DNA of 64,000 bases from Artemia franciscana (GCF_032884065.1 NC_088863.1:67741750-67805749), one strand, 5' to 3'. Shown: positions 48,011 to 60,440, counted from the first letter of the stretch. Translations and numbers: made by a program. The notes: generated from the sequence alone by a model not told the origin.

Positions 48011-48745
48011 TTTACCCCTAAGAGGAGTAACTTGCTACCGAATGAAAAATTTGAGACAGCCAATCTGTTCCTAAAAAGTGGCATAGTCTATACAAAATAA
48101 ACGTTTAATATAGACACTTATTTAATTGCTTCATTTAAATAAGTCTATTTACTGGATGTTTTTATAACATCCTGTTCAGTGATGTTTAATTGCCAATCAG
48201 ATTTTATGAGAAGCGGCTGTGGATCATTGTATTGAAGGGGAGGTGTGGTACCACATGCCTCAGAGTGAATTATCATGCCCAAATGTCGATGATATTTCGG
48301 TCTAAAATAGAAGGGTGTGTGGATGGGGATATTGGCGGAGCATCCCTTTCATTTAGACTAAGGCTTAATAAGGACACTGAGGGGTGATAGCTCCCTTTTT
48401 ACCACGCAAAAATGTTTCTTGTGTTTACTTTAAAAATTTATATATCTAAATTGATTTGTTTGCCTTTAGCAGCTAAAATGAAGAGGTGGTTGGCCATTTT
48501 GTAGACGACGTAAGATGCCTCAGAGATATTTTTATGCTATATTTTTCTGTATTTGGCCGATGGGTCTTAAATACACGCATTTATGTATGTGTGTATCCCA
48601 AGAATATAGAATTGATCAAATATTTCTCCACAGCGAGAATACCTTTAGAGATCCTGGCCGGATGTAACCACATCTCGCATATGACGCAGAAACTATATTT
48701 TTGATTCATGGCGTTAAACTGATTCGTACTAATATTTACACCCGA

Positions 48746-48895
48746 AGATGGATGGATTTTTTGGACCCCATTTAACCTCTGAGGATCAGGATCTGCAGTA
48801 TCTCTTGTTCGCTTACAGGGAGATTAAACAGACCTTGGCGGGTTTCTGACTATTTGAACTAATCCACTTTCATCACGTAAGAGGACCACAACAAG
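48746..48895 (+). pseudogene. Gypsy-type integrase C-terminal fragment
   Basis: One frame reads MDGFFGPHLTSEDQDLQYL, LLFAYREIKQTLAGF and, after a stop, LFELIHFHHVRGPQQV. The pattern LLFA(Y/L)RE..Q...GFSPFEL.....VRGP is diagnostic of the integrase C-terminal region in Ty3/Gypsy LTR retrotransposons. Stops and the loss of SP and LYG residues show decay. No LTR is visible nearby. Confidence 0.75.
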
Positions 48896-49275
48896 TGACG
48901 TGACACGAGAGAGAGGAGGAGAATTAGTGCGTCTGAATCAGTAGTTATCTGGTAGTGGTAGTAGTACCTGGTCAAGATGAGGCAACTACTTTGAAAAAAA
49001 CAACTAGACTACCGCGTGAAATTATTGTCAACTCAAAGAAAAAAGCGTAAGAAGTTTTGGTACTAATCACAATCGGAAACCAAGAGAGCGAAGCAGCAGC
49101 GGAAGTGCTGGCTCTCCTACAGGGTGGAAAAAGCGGACTGAGATACACCAGAAAGTCAAGAAAAATTCCCCCAAAATATCCTGAAGTTTCAATTACATGG
49201 TAGAGTTTCCAAAGAGAAAAAAAACTTCTCTATATATGCCTCTTTAGAAAATGCCAAAAAGCATATATAAATGAA

Positions 49276-49599
49276 TTGTTTCTTGTCCAAGCACATGACC
49301 ATGGGGAAACAACGCTCTGGGATATGATGACGGTCTATGAAGGAACCGGAAATGAGAGAGTCTTCATGGAAGGCATAGAGACTTCCATCAATGGAAATTC
49401 AGATCCTAATCAGAAAAATAAATTTACTGTATATATGAGGAGATTCAGAATAGCTCTCTCGGACAGACCAGAAAAGAACAATCTCGTGAGGAACAAGATT
49501 GATACCGAAAACAACCCACTCATGCAGAAGAACCCCTACCGATTTCTAGCGGTAAAGAAGCTCATGGTGAGAGCCAAAATCGCAAAGGTAGTATTATAA
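49276..49599 (+). pseudogene. Gypsy-type reverse transcriptase N-terminal fragment
   Basis: The 107-codon ORF ends with KNNLVRNKIDTENNPLMQ, KNPYRFLAVKKLMVRAKI. This follows the start of Gypsy reverse transcriptases (H.I.TG..PPI.Q.PYR.P..K...V..EI). The first two thirds (GETTLWDMMTVYEGTGNE) are not clearly placed. It lies downstream of an integrase fragment, the reverse of the normal gene order, so two insertions or a rearrangement are involved. Confidence 0.6.
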
Positions 49600-50152
49600 G
49601 AGCGTCAAAGAGTGATCACCGACATAGAACAGTCAATCTAAGGTTGAACTTCAAACAAACTGCAATAGTTTGGATTTTGGTACCATTCGAAACTGAAAAA
49701 ATCTCTACAACATATAAGAAGTTGGCTTAAATCGAACGAGGCAAAATTGAGCGTTTTTCGGCTTTTCTTTTAAAATGATGACTTTTTAAAAACGACTTAA
49801 TTTGGACGTATAAAAAGTGGGAAATAGGTAAATCTGATACGAAGCACTCATGTTCAGTTCCCCCGCTCTCATCCATAAATCAAGCGTCGATATAGGTCTG
49901 GGAGCAGCACTACGCGACGTTGAATTCATACAGGAAAAAACTGGACTGCTAATGCAGAAAAGAAGTTTTGTCCATGTCAATTTTCACTGTTGATATTGTG
50001 AAATGTTGCTACTGCTTAAGTAGGAGGTAGATCTTGGAGATGGACGGAAGTTGTAGACGTTGCTACTTTCTGCTGAAAGACTCGGTATAAGCAACTGTCA
50101 AGATGGTAAGTAGATATTCCACTGCACAATAAAGAAAGAGGAACCTCTCCAG

Positions 50153-50400
50153 CTACTTCTGTTCCTTGAAAGCATCAATTCGAGAAAATGTTGAAGCATT
50201 TTCCTTAACCTTTTCTTTATCTACCAGCCGTTTAAGGGCAATCCCTTTGCCAAGTCCATGTGGACGGGAAGTTGCGTCGCAGCCAAGAATTGCATGAGCA
50301 AAAGGAAGCAGTTTGCAGGTTTCAGTCCCAGTCTTCTTAGCAATCGCTTCGATGTCCCAATTTGCACCTGACGTGGTTGGCTTAGACTCACTGTGCAGGT
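50153..50400 (-). pseudogene. Uncharacterised mobile-element-like ORF fragment
   Basis: The minus strand reads SESKPTTSGANWDIEAIAKK, TGTETCKLLPFAHAILGCDA, then TSRPHGLGKGIALKRL and ends at a stop after KEQK. The LPF.HA.LGCD.TSR..G.GKG...K motif recurs, as far as I remember, in uncharacterised proteins that are multicopy in some invertebrate genomes. I cannot assign a function or element class. No longer open frame surrounds it. Confidence 0.45.
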
Positions 50401-51742
50401 AGCAAATTTTTACTTATTAAAGACTCATCTAAAGAAAGATTTTAGAGAATTTTTGGGGCTAGTTGGATACTATAAAGAAGCGAGGAGTTCCACGGATTAA
50501 TGGTCAACATTACATGTACGAGTTTATAGCCATTTTAGGTAAAAGTTTGAAGAATACATTGTATTTCAATTGCCATTTCATATAAACAAGTTCAGGATAT
50601 TTCAGTTGAAAGCATTAAGGGTACAGAGTATTTCAATTTCGATGTCATTGAGCCATTTAAGGTGAATTATAAAGGTTATTGGCGTACGAAAGTCAATTTT
50701 AATGAACAGCTTTTGAAAACTTTCAATTAGAAGCTTCACCGCTACATGGTGTTTGAACGTCCGTGTTAAAAAAGAGGTTCTGAGAAATTCTTGTTAGAAG
50801 TTTCAAGGCCACACAGTGTTTCAACTTCAATATTACACAAAAAGTTCTAAGCAATTTCAGATATAAGTTCTAAACATTACGTGGTTTCCAAGAAATTTAA
50901 ACAGTTATAAATTTATTATTTAAAAGCCCGCTTGTGCGGCTATTCAGATGGGTACCAACCCCAGCAATAAATCGGTACCCGGAGAAGGTAAGCAAAATAG
51001 GGTGAGTAAAAGTACTGGATGACTAGACCTCAGCTCTCCATTACAGTTCCTCGCTCAAGGGCCATGACACAAAGAATAGTACCGCCGGTTTGAACTTTTG
51101 AATCTAGTGTGCGCATCTTTTACGTATTTTCTAGTGTGCGTAAAAACGGGGCACAACTTTAACTGCTGTCGTCCTTTACTCACATAAATAAAACATCACA
51201 AACAGCATTTTTGAGTTTTAGGTTAAAAACTATGGGAAGGATCATTAAAGATGGTGAATTTAACTCAAAATTCTTGTGTTTAAGGGAATAAATGGCGATT
51301 TTAAATAAACACATTAGGAACATTCCCGCTGGTTCTTCAAATTTGTTGTTGGAAAAATTAATACATGATATGTACTATTGTGATATACACCATGGTAACA
51401 CCATTGGGAAACAGCAAAATTAAAGAAAAAGAATAGATATAATTGATAATGAGAACATTTAATGACAAGAAAAGACATAGCGTTTTAGTGTAAGTTCAAA
51501 TTTAGTTCCCAAGAGATGCACTTCACATATCAATATTTGGCAATATAGTAGTTTGAACATTTCAGAAAGATTAGATTCTGTTCACTTTAATCTGTCTAAT
51601 TTTTAGTTTGAAGGGTTATTTTCTATCTTTAAACCATTATTTTACGTTTCTTACGTAGTGTATATGTCTCCCTTTGCTCCAATCACTTTATTAAGTCAAG
51701 ATAATATTCTTATACGTTTACTAAGATCAAATATAGAGTTAC

Positions 51743-52002
51743 CTATTGAATGTGAATTCACTTTCGGCCCTGAAAAAATATACATGGGATTTAAATTGGA
51801 GTTTGAAGACATAATCCTTGTGGATGTGATCCTGATCGCCCGGCGAACTTACAATGTAGCCAAGAAGAGGCAAACTTGCTAAAGGAAAATCCTCTTGGTA
51901 GGTCTTGTAAAAAAACAAGCAGAAATTGGACAATACGACCCAGAGCTTTTGCCATCCATTTGAAGTTTTGAATTTTCTCAGCAAGTAGCCAGACAATTGA
52001 CT
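51743..52002 (-). CDS. FARP: FARP1/2-like protein, exon with PH domain 2
   Basis: The acceptor TTTCGTTTCTTTAG precedes S-Q-LSGYLLRKFKTSNGWQKL. The exon continues WVVLSNFCLFFYKTYQED, PLASLPLLGYIVSS, HKDYVFKLQFKSHVYFFRAE and ends FTFN plus AG at a GTAACT donor. These strings are near-identical to PH domain 2 of vertebrate FARP1/FARP2 and insect Cdep, guanine-exchange scaffold proteins acting at the membrane-cytoskeleton interface. PH domains bind phosphoinositides; in FARP the tandem PH domains are autoinhibitory. The exon is 260 nt, phase 0 in and phase 2 out, as required by its neighbours. Confidence 0.97.
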
Positions 52003-53036
52003 CTAAAGAAACGAAAAAACAAATATTTTCGAGTAATGAAAATAAACATTTAGCAATGTCTAATATTTAAAATCAACGCTCTTAAAGCAACCACCCACTG
52101 ACCGAATGCGGCCAACAAGAACCTTCCGTGTTGGTATTTTATTTTTATTTTTTTTTATTAACTATTGATGTGATTTTGACTGTCAATTTGTGCAAAGACG
52201 CAGAGAGTAGATGCTATTGCTGTTACCAGTCAAAATTTAGTACTAACCCTGACATAGCAGTGTGATTTACACATTTGAAACAAGTACTTTCATTGAAGCA
52301 CCATTATCTGAAAAACATAAAAATAACTTAAAAAAAAAAGCAGCAGCTTCCATATTGAAAAACTCACGCCATTCTTAGTGGACGAGATTCCAACAAATTG
52401 GGATGACAAAGGATAAAAAAAAATCGACAGAAGGGAAGGAAGGATATGTCTTAATATTTATGAGGCAAACATGGCTCTAGTCAAAGGGTTTAAAAAAAGG
52501 CAGCCAGTAAAGGGAGTGATTTCTTAGAAAGGGATCAAGAAGAATAATAATATTTTTTGTGTCTGTATTGGGCAGTAGCGGTTTTAGGCCTCATAATCTG
52601 GGGCGGGGGGAATCAAGGTATACTATAAGCGTAAAAATATAGAATAAAAGGAACTCCATGTCATATGTCACATAAAACGGGGAGGGGGGGAGCAGTAGCT
52701 GCGACCCCTCTGCCCAGGCATAGAGCCACCGTTGGTACTGGGGTTTTGTAGTTACCTAGCAAATTCCATAACTAGAATATTACCCAATGCGCGACTCCTA
52801 GATAAAACTATAATTTTTTCTTTTTTACTTTTTTAAGTTTTTGACTCAAATTTGTCATGTAAGTCTAATACTTACATAAGTGGGTGACTGGGAACTGGTA
52901 TATTTGGCTAAAAAGAACACTTAAAAAGAGAGAGATACTTAGAGAGAAGAAAAGATTCAGTTGTCTTAATATGCTTGAACTATCAGCCTCCTAGGTTACA
53001 TCATATGCAATTGTAAATAAAAAGACACTGTTGTAA

Positions 53037-53190
53037 GGAGGACAAACAGTTTACCAACAGTAGGAACAAAGGAGGACAAACAGTTTACCAACAGTAGGAA
53101 CAAAGGAGGACAAACAGTTTACCAACAGTAGGAACAAAGGAGGACAAACAGTTTACAAACAGTTAAAAGGAGGACAAAAAACAGTTTACC
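53037..53190 (+). repeat. 34-bp minisatellite, about four units
   Basis: Units starting GGAGGACAAACAGTTTACCA occur at 53037, 53071, 53105 and 53139. The first three are identical. The fourth is shortened, and a degenerate fifth begins near 53167. It lies in the FARP intron between the linker exon and the PH2 exon. Confidence 0.95.
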
Positions 53191-54509
53191 AAAATGATCA
53201 ATAAGAATTTGACTTCAAAAATTGAGGACTTTGATCATGAAAAGCGAAAGTGACAGGATGACAAGGAACAGAAGATGCTTCAAATGTTTCTTGAAAGGGT
53301 TGGCTTGTGGTTTTATTCTAACATCGTAGCTTTGAATAATTTGAAGTCCATTGCCCTTACTTCCTCCAGAGTGTTTTCTCAGTTTTTAAAAACATCTGCA
53401 GATTCCAGAATTTTTGAAGCCAGTTTCGCTTATCAAAACCCCAAAGTTTTAGGGATTCAGATTGTTTTTGCATAATTTGTATTTTTGTCGCGAAGCAGTT
53501 TATATTTATCTCAATAGGGGTAATCGTTATCCTTATTGAGGGGAAGGGATTTCACTCTAATATAAATCGAAGAAGTCCATGGAAGATTTTGTGATATAAC
53601 CTTTTAAGTATAATTGAATATTTTCTTTTTAGAGATTCCATCTTTTTTAGAGATTTTACAAGGTGCATTGTGCATATTTTTTTCTAACCGGAAAACAAAC
53701 AAATATTAATTCAAAAGAAATTTTTTCTACTAAAAGCGAAGTTGAAACTTATAGGGAGTAAAAAGAACATCTTGCATTTTAGAAACATATATCTGAAACC
53801 GTTTCAAAGAAAATAGCTCTAGATGTTTCCCTATATTTATTAATTAAGTTTTATTTATTTATTTTATTTATTAAGTTTTGGAAGCCAGTCTTTTACCGTA
53901 AAATAAGGTAGGTTGAGTTTTTCAGGAGAATAAAAATTCTATAATAATACAGCAGTTTTGTGGATAGTAAAAGACTTATGAGAGCTTTATAAATTAGTCT
54001 TTTATTTTCTACAGGCTACAAATGAGTTTTTTATTCTTAATTGATACTTTCTGAGCACAAACTGTGTAAAAAACTATATACTTTCTGATTCTTGTACGCA
54101 GAACTGATTATTAGTATTTTTCTTATGGGTATTTTTCAAAATAACTGAGCATACTTTTATACAGGAGTATAAACCTTTTTAATATAAAGTGGAAAAAGTT
54201 ATAAAACAAAATAAAGACAAAACTTACTGTAAGCATGGCCATCCCCTTCTACAAAATATTAACCCTATTCTACAAACTACTATTATAATTTTATAAACTA
54301 TTATAATTTTATAATTTTATAATGTTATAAACTATTATAATTTTAACTAAGTTTTCTTGCAGCACAAATATCTTTAGCTTACAAAGAAAAAAAAAGAATA
54401 CGAAGCGTTGAGTGTTAAAATTAGATACGTAAGGAGTGACACCATCCTTACACAGTGCTGGCATCACTCCTCCTTCATCTCAAAACATTACTTTGTGAAA
54501 ATTTAAGGT

Positions 54510-54755
54510 TAATAGCAGTGTCAAAATTGAACCCGATTAAATTTTAGTATCAAAATTAAAGTGTCAAAATTCAACCCGATTCAATGTCAGTGTCAAAATT
54601 GAACAAGATCCAATTTTAGTGTCAAAATTAATGTATCAAAATTGGACCCGATTCAATTTCAGTGTCAAAATTGAACCAGATTCAATTTTAGTGTCAAAAT
54701 TGAACCCAATCCAATTTTGGTGTCAACATTAAAGTGTCAAAATTGAGCCCGATAA
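54510..54755. repeat. About 30-bp degenerate minisatellite beside a FARP exon
   Basis: Eight or more variants of GTGTCAAAATTGAACCCGAT, alternating with TCAATTTTAGTGTCAAAATT, fill the intron from about 33 bp beyond the donor site of the exon at 54788-54933. Confidence 0.9.
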
Positions 54756-54787
54756 CAAGTAGAAGATAAATCTTTAATGTTACTAAC

Positions 54788-54933
54788 TTCCAGTGAGAAA
54801 GCCAAGTCTTTAGAACCAACAGAGGTATTTCTATGCCAACAGACGTGAGCTGTTGAATTCGATCGTGGTTGGTTCGTTTGCAACTTTCCATCATCATTAC
54901 TATCTGTTGATTTATTTAAAGCCTCATCAGATC
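54788..54933 (-). CDS. FARP: FARP1/2-like protein, inter-PH linker exon
   Basis: The acceptor TTTTGTTTCAG is followed by two bases that complete a Gly codon. The exon then reads SDEALNKSTDSNDDGKLQ, NQPRSNSTAHVCWHRNTSVG and SKDLAFSLE before a GTTAGT donor. The HVCW.RNTSV block just before PH domain 2 is a FARP hallmark. At 146 nt it joins phase 1 to phase 0. The stretch before HVCW is acidic and low in hydrophobics, as expected of a flexible linker. Confidence 0.95.
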
Positions 54934-56022
54934 CTGAAACAAAACAAGCGCTTTTACAGCAACTATATAAAATAAGCATCTCTTCTCAGAAATAGAAAAG
55001 AATAAGGTTTAATTTTCAATTATACCTTATAGCAGGGACGGGGGGGGGGGACAGGGGGCATTTCCGACAGAAAGCGCCCAAATATTATGACAAAGTTTTA
55101 CATTTACCTTAAGACAACTGATGTTTGGAAACTAAACTATAAAACTCGGTTGTAAAACAATTGGATTTTTACAAAAAATAAACACATTATCAAACATGTG
55201 ACTGAATAGGATACATAAACGCCTAATTTGAATATGAATATAAGCTTTAGAATTAAACTTCCTATCAGTAACGGACACAGGAGAAAGGAGTGAAGGGTCA
55301 TAGGCGAGGGGGGAGGGGCCCCCAGGCCAATATTTAATTCTGATGGTAGCAATAAAAAGAAAGTCTTTTAAAGAACTGTGCAATATTTTCGAAGCAAAGT
55401 AATATAGGGTATAAAGTTTTTTATTTTGTTATGTTCAGTCAGAAATCGAACCAGATTTCCCACAATGCTTCTATGCTGTCCTGGAAAAGTTCAAATCTTA
55501 GAAAAGGCACCACTGGGTCCCTGACAGTGCCTACCTGCCCTGCCACTGGGTCATTTTAAGTGTGTTTTTTTTCGTCTTTTTCCACCCTCTTATTACAATT
55601 CATATAATTCACTTATGCACACACATTCGTATTTGGTCCCTCCTTTCCTGTAAGAATGAACTCACTGCTCAGATTATTTCTGTATGCTTATTCGGACTAG
55701 GTCTAGAACTTTTTGGAGTTTACTAACTTTTCAAATATATGAAATGCAAGCCAGAAAAAAATGGTTTATTGCGTTCCGTAGCAAATCAAACTTGAATGTT
55801 GGGAGATATTCAGACATTCTTGTAAGTTAAGATTTAAATAATTTCTTAGACACTTTGCTTTTTCGTGAGGATTTTTGCATCCAATCACCCTTAATTTTAA
55901 TTCTCTTAAATTTTAAGATTATTTTCTTTTGAGCTATAAATCAGATCAGACTAAAATAATAGGAAATACTTCTTGTTGCTAGGAAATTTGAACTGTATGC
56001 TAATTTTATGACATCTATAGGT

Positions 56023-56389
56023 ATGACGAATGAAATGTGCCTATGGATCTTGCACCCAATGTTTTTGAAGAGAAAGCAATAAGATTGAACTAAAAAAAAA
56101 AAATTCTAGTTAAATTTGACGAAAATTAAATGACTTCATTCTTTTTTTTGTAAAGAAAAAAAGAGATAAAAATTTTTCCCGTTAAAATTCGACAGCGAAT
56201 GAAATGTTATGACGAATGAAATGTGTCAATGGATCTTGCACCCAATGTTTTTGAGGAGAAAGCAATAAGATTGAACTCAAAACAAAAAAAAATCTAGTTA
56301 AATTTGACGAAAATTAAATTACTTTATTCTTTTTTTTGTAAAGAAAAAAAGAGATAAAATTTTTTCCCGTTAAAATTCGACAGCGGCGC
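56023..56389 (+). repeat. Tandem duplication, period 186
   Basis: The unit ATGACGAATGAAATGTG...CCCGTTAAAATTCGACAGCG starts at 56023 and again at 56209. The copies differ in A-run length and a few substitutions. It lies in a FARP intron. Confidence 0.92.
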
Positions 56390-56564
56390 AGAAAGAAGAC
56401 ATAATCATAAAAACATATACAAGTGTCCATTCTGACATTAGACATTTGTCCCTAATCGATCCTTCAAAGAGAAGGGGAGCTTTATTGAATGTTGAAAACT
56501 AATATCGATATTAGCTAAAAGTAGTCATAATACAAGAAAATATCGGGATATTTTCAAAAGAGAG

Positions 56565-57140
56565 TGAATCAAATAGTTCGTGGTAATGAAAAGGAGCAGC
56601 CCAGCTCAGTGGCAACCGAAACTCTAAACAACGGAATTTTGATACCAATAGATGCATCAAAAGAATTTGATTTTTATGCTGATTTTAAATATATAAGTTT
56701 CATCGAGTTTAGTCCTACCTATCAAAAGTTACTAGCCTGAAAAAAATTGCCTGATTTTCGAAAAAAGGGGAACCCCCCCCTGAAAGTCATAAAATCTAAA
56801 TGAATATCACAAAGTCACATTGAGCGTATCAGAGAACTCTACTATAGAAATTTCAAGCTCCTTCTTCTTCATTAGAAAGCAATTGGCTCAATCATTTGGT
56901 GTCCATCTGGCTTTAAAGTTGGTTGGTTCTCCACCATGGCATTGAATTTATATTCTACCAAGGGGGAGAGAAAAGTTTTTTTTATTGTTTTAAAAAGTAG
57001 AGTTGTGAGAAAGGGTCAAACTTTAGCGTAAAGAGCGGGGCGTTGAGGAGGGGACAGCCCCTTTCATACACGGAATAGTCAATGTTTATTTTAAGTTTTA
57101 ATGTTGCTCCTTACTTTAAGCTAGAAAAAACCTGTTTTTT
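56565..57140 (+). repeat. Palindrome-ended repeat, two internal deletion pieces
   Basis: 56565-56870 holds the terminal region in a partly decayed form (ATAGTTCGTGGTAATGAA, GGAGCAGCCCAGCTCAGT). 56985-57130 holds one arm of the far-end inverted repeat (ACTTTAGCGTAAAGAGCG). The middle of the element is missing between them. Confidence 0.75.
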
Positions 57141-57349
57141 CATTAATAAAATATAAAACCTAAGCAAATATTTTGGCAAGATTACTAAAAGTCATCTTCA
57201 GCAAACATAATGTAAAACAAATAAGTCGATCGGAAATTACTCACTCAAGAGCACTTCGATAAAATGTTGATAAAACTAAAACCACAAAAAATATATAAAA
57301 ATATTTCGATGAAATCTTGACTTGCTTCTGTTTATTAGAAATTAAATAA

Positions 57350-58950
57350 AATGAAAACAAGTTTTTTCAACGGGAAGTAAGGAGCGATATTAAAATTTAA
57401 AACTAATAGAAATTACTCCGTATATGATAGGGGCTGTTCCCTCCTCAACGGCTCGCTCTTTACGCTAAAGTTTGACTCTTTCTCTCAACTCTACTTTTAA
57501 AAACAGTAAAAAACATTAGCGTAAAGAGCGAGGCGTTGAGGAGGGAACAGCCCCTTTCATATATGGAGTAATTTCTGTTCGTTTTAACTTTTAATATCGC
57601 TTCTTAGTTACCCTTAATTAGTCCTAGTTACCGTCCAATTTTTTGGTTATTTAAAAAGGCAACTAGAACTTTTAATTTTTTACGAACGCTTTTATTATTA
57701 AAAATATACGTAACTTACGAATTAACTTACGTAACGAACTTCTATTTTCGTATGTTTTTGTTAAGTATATGAGGAGGTTCACCCCCTTGTCAATACCTCA
57801 CTCTTTACACTAAAGTTTAAATTTTGTCCCAATTTCTTAAGAATGAACCCTGAGTCACAAAGGCCGTAGAATAAATAGTTGGAAATAATAAAATTACTTT
57901 AGCATAAAGAGGAGGAGTTGAACCCCTCATATGCGTAATAATTTCTGTTCGTTTTAAGTTTTAATGCTGCTCCTCACTTTCAGTTGAATAAACATTTTCA
58001 TATTTATTTTTTCATTGTTCTTTGAAAAAATCATTCCCCCATCATGGAAATTTTTTCTTCCCCCATGACAAATTCCTCCGTGGACAGTTCCACCCGCATA
58101 ACCCCTCCCCCAACCAAAAAAATCCCCCTGAAAACGTCTATACACTTCCCAATAACCATCGCTATATGTAAACACTGGTCAAGGTTTGTAACTTGCAGGC
58201 CCTCCCACGGTGACTGTGGGGGAGTAAGTCGTCCCCAAAGACATAGTTATTAAGTTTTTCGAATCTGCTGAATAGAATGGCTATCTCAGAATTTTGATCC
58301 GATGACACTGGGAAAAAATGAGCGTGGGAGGGGGCCTAGGTGCCCTCCAATTCTTTTGGTCACTTAAAAAGGGCACTAGAACTTTTCATTTCCGTTAGAA
58401 TGAGCCCTCTTGCAACATTCTAGGACCACTTGGTCGATACGATGACCCCTGGGGAAAAACAACAACAAATAAACACACACCCGTGATTTGTCTTCTGGCA
58501 AAAAATACGAAATTCCACTAGGAGGACCTCCCACGGGGACTAAGTCGTCCCCAAAGACATAGTAATTAAGTTTTTCGACTAGAATGAGCCCTCTCACGAC
58601 ATTCTAGGACCATTGGCTCTATACGATCACCCCTGGAGAGAAAAAAAAACAACGAACAAACAAATAAACACACATTTGTGATCTGTCTTCCACATTTTTG
58701 CAGATAGGAGCTTGAAACTTCTACTGAAGGGTTCTCTGATACGCTGAATCTGATGGTGTGATTTTCGTGTTGATTCTACAGCTTTAAGGGGTGTTTCCCC
58801 CTACTTTCTAAAACAAGGCCAATTTTCTCAGGCTCGTAACTTTTGATGTGTAAGTCTAAACTTAATGAAACATATATTTAAAATCAGCATTAAAATGCTG
58901 ATTTTAAAATCAGCATTCAGCATAAAATGCAGTTCGTTACCACGAACTGT
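57350..58950 (-). repeat. Palindrome-ended repeat, copy 3
   Basis: Same order and orientation as 25345-27071. The large inverted repeat (57370-57480 against 57500-57605) is followed by ACGAACTTCTATTTTCGTAT, CCCAATAACCATCGCTATAT and GACCACTTGGTCGATACGAT, then the terminal CAGTTCGTTACCACGAACTG at 58929-58948. A partial internal duplication repeats the CATTCTAGGACCA block (58418 and 58600). The ORFs at 57954-58253 and 58376-58597 lie within it and are not supported as genes. Confidence 0.88.
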
Positions 58951-59229
58951 TTGATTTCACTAAAAATTTTGTTTGTGCAATATTTGCTCTTCTTGGATAC
59001 TGCTCCATTTTGAATTGCTATTTGCTTTGTTTTATATTACATTTAATCCTTTTTATAATTAAACTCGTGTACATAGGGTTAGGTGTGTAGTCTATGTACT
59101 CATCGCAAATTAGAATCACTTCGTCAAAATGCGCGGAATGGGTGGAATTACAAAGAATGTAGTGGCTTAATGCTGAATCCAAAGATACTGACCAAATAGG
59201 AGAAAAACTACACAAGAAGTGCGATAATC

Positions 59230-59640
59230 AAAACAGTACATCGTAGTAAACTGTAGGAAAGGAGCGACTCGGGCCCATAGTAACTGAAACTCTAAACAGG
59301 AATTTTACTAACAATTAATACATCAAAAGAATCGACTTTTAAAGCTGATTTCCTAATCGCGAAATTATTTCAGTGTAATGATACCCACCAAAAGCTACGA
59401 GCCTCAAATTTTTTTCACATTTTCGAAATAGGGGGGAAATGCCCCGCCCAACAACCATTAGGTCTTAATGAATCTCACATCTTTAGATTCACCAAGTCAG
59501 AGAACCCATATTAGATTCACCATTTTGCATATAATTCTGCCGAAAAACATTTCCCAGAAATAGATTACGGATAGATGTTTATTTGTTTTGCTATCAGTTT
59601 TTGTATTTCAGAGTTTAAATAAGTTGTCCCTTCAGTACTT
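59230..59640 (+). repeat. Palindrome-ended repeat, terminal fragment
   Basis: Decayed but collinear with 8930-9230: GGAGCGACTCGGGCCCATAG, ACATCAAAAGAATCGACTTT, a mid-block with GGGGGGAAATGCCCC, and TAGATTACGGATAGATGTTT. The terminal palindrome itself is largely lost. Confidence 0.7.
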
Positions 59641-60114
59641 CTAGGATATGCTTTCCCGGAATTCTGCTTACCACGTATATGCTAATAGAAACGTTGACCA
59701 TCTGAGTCAAGAAATCCGAATCATGAGTTTGGTAATTTGTCGCTATGATGTGGCAGTTTTACCCAATAAAAATGAACGAAAAATTTGTGTAAAAACGGAA
59801 GCGGCAACACAGCCTACACTGGGAGCCAAAGCAGTACTGAGCACGTATGTTGGTTATAAACACAAGCTATCAAAAAAAGAAAGAAAAAAAAAGAAAGAAA
59901 AAAGTCTTCATAAATGCTTGTTGGTCACATAAGAGTTATCAAACGATTCATATTCCCAGAGCTAAAATGGGAGTTTTTATTCTTATTATATATTTATTTC
60001 TTATTAGTTTATTTATTCATTATTAATTTATTTATTAATTATTGATTTCTTTCTCATTTATTCATTTAAGCTTTTATTTAGTTAACTATTTATTTTTGTT
60101 ATTTATATTCTCAT

Positions 60115-60440
60115 AAATCTTGCGCGCAAGCCAAGTTCTTAGCGCGCTACACTTGAGACTCTTTGTCCGCGAGGACAAGGGTTTGAATCCTGGTGTTGCT
60201 GGTTGTTTATTTTGATCGAGTGTTAGTGGCAGAACTATTTAAGCTCACACAGAGTCGGCCAAGCTTTAAATGGGTACTTATAGAAGCTTGGGGAAGGTAA
60301 ACAGGAAGAGAGGGCTTAAGCACAGGATGGCTGGCCCCCTGCCCCCCTCCCATTGCATTTTCTGGCTGAAGGGCAATGAAATGAAAACCAATACCACCAG
60401 TAGGGATTGCAAAATCCAATGCCATATTCTTTATCTTTTT
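60115..60440 (+). mobile_element. tRNA-derived SINE, copy C
   Basis: On the plus strand the head reads GTTCTTAGCGCGC, TTTGTCCGCGAGGACAAGGG and GGGTTTGAATCC (box B). It is followed by the same body as copy B: CAGAGTCGGCCAAGC, TAAATGGGTACTTATAGAAG, GGAAGGTAAACAGGAAG, GCACAGGATGGCTGG and CAATACCACCAGTAGGGATT. It lies in a FARP intron, antisense to the gene. Confidence 0.88.

Noticed and set aside
57954..58253. ORFs of about 70 codons on both strands
   Set aside because: They lie within copy 3 of the palindrome-ended repeat. The same region in copies 1 and 2 does not keep an open frame.
59648..59932. 94-codon ORF on the plus strand
   Set aside because: It has no recognisable domain, ends in a simple A/G-rich Lys stretch and lies in a FARP intron beside repeat debris. 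It is not supported as a gene.
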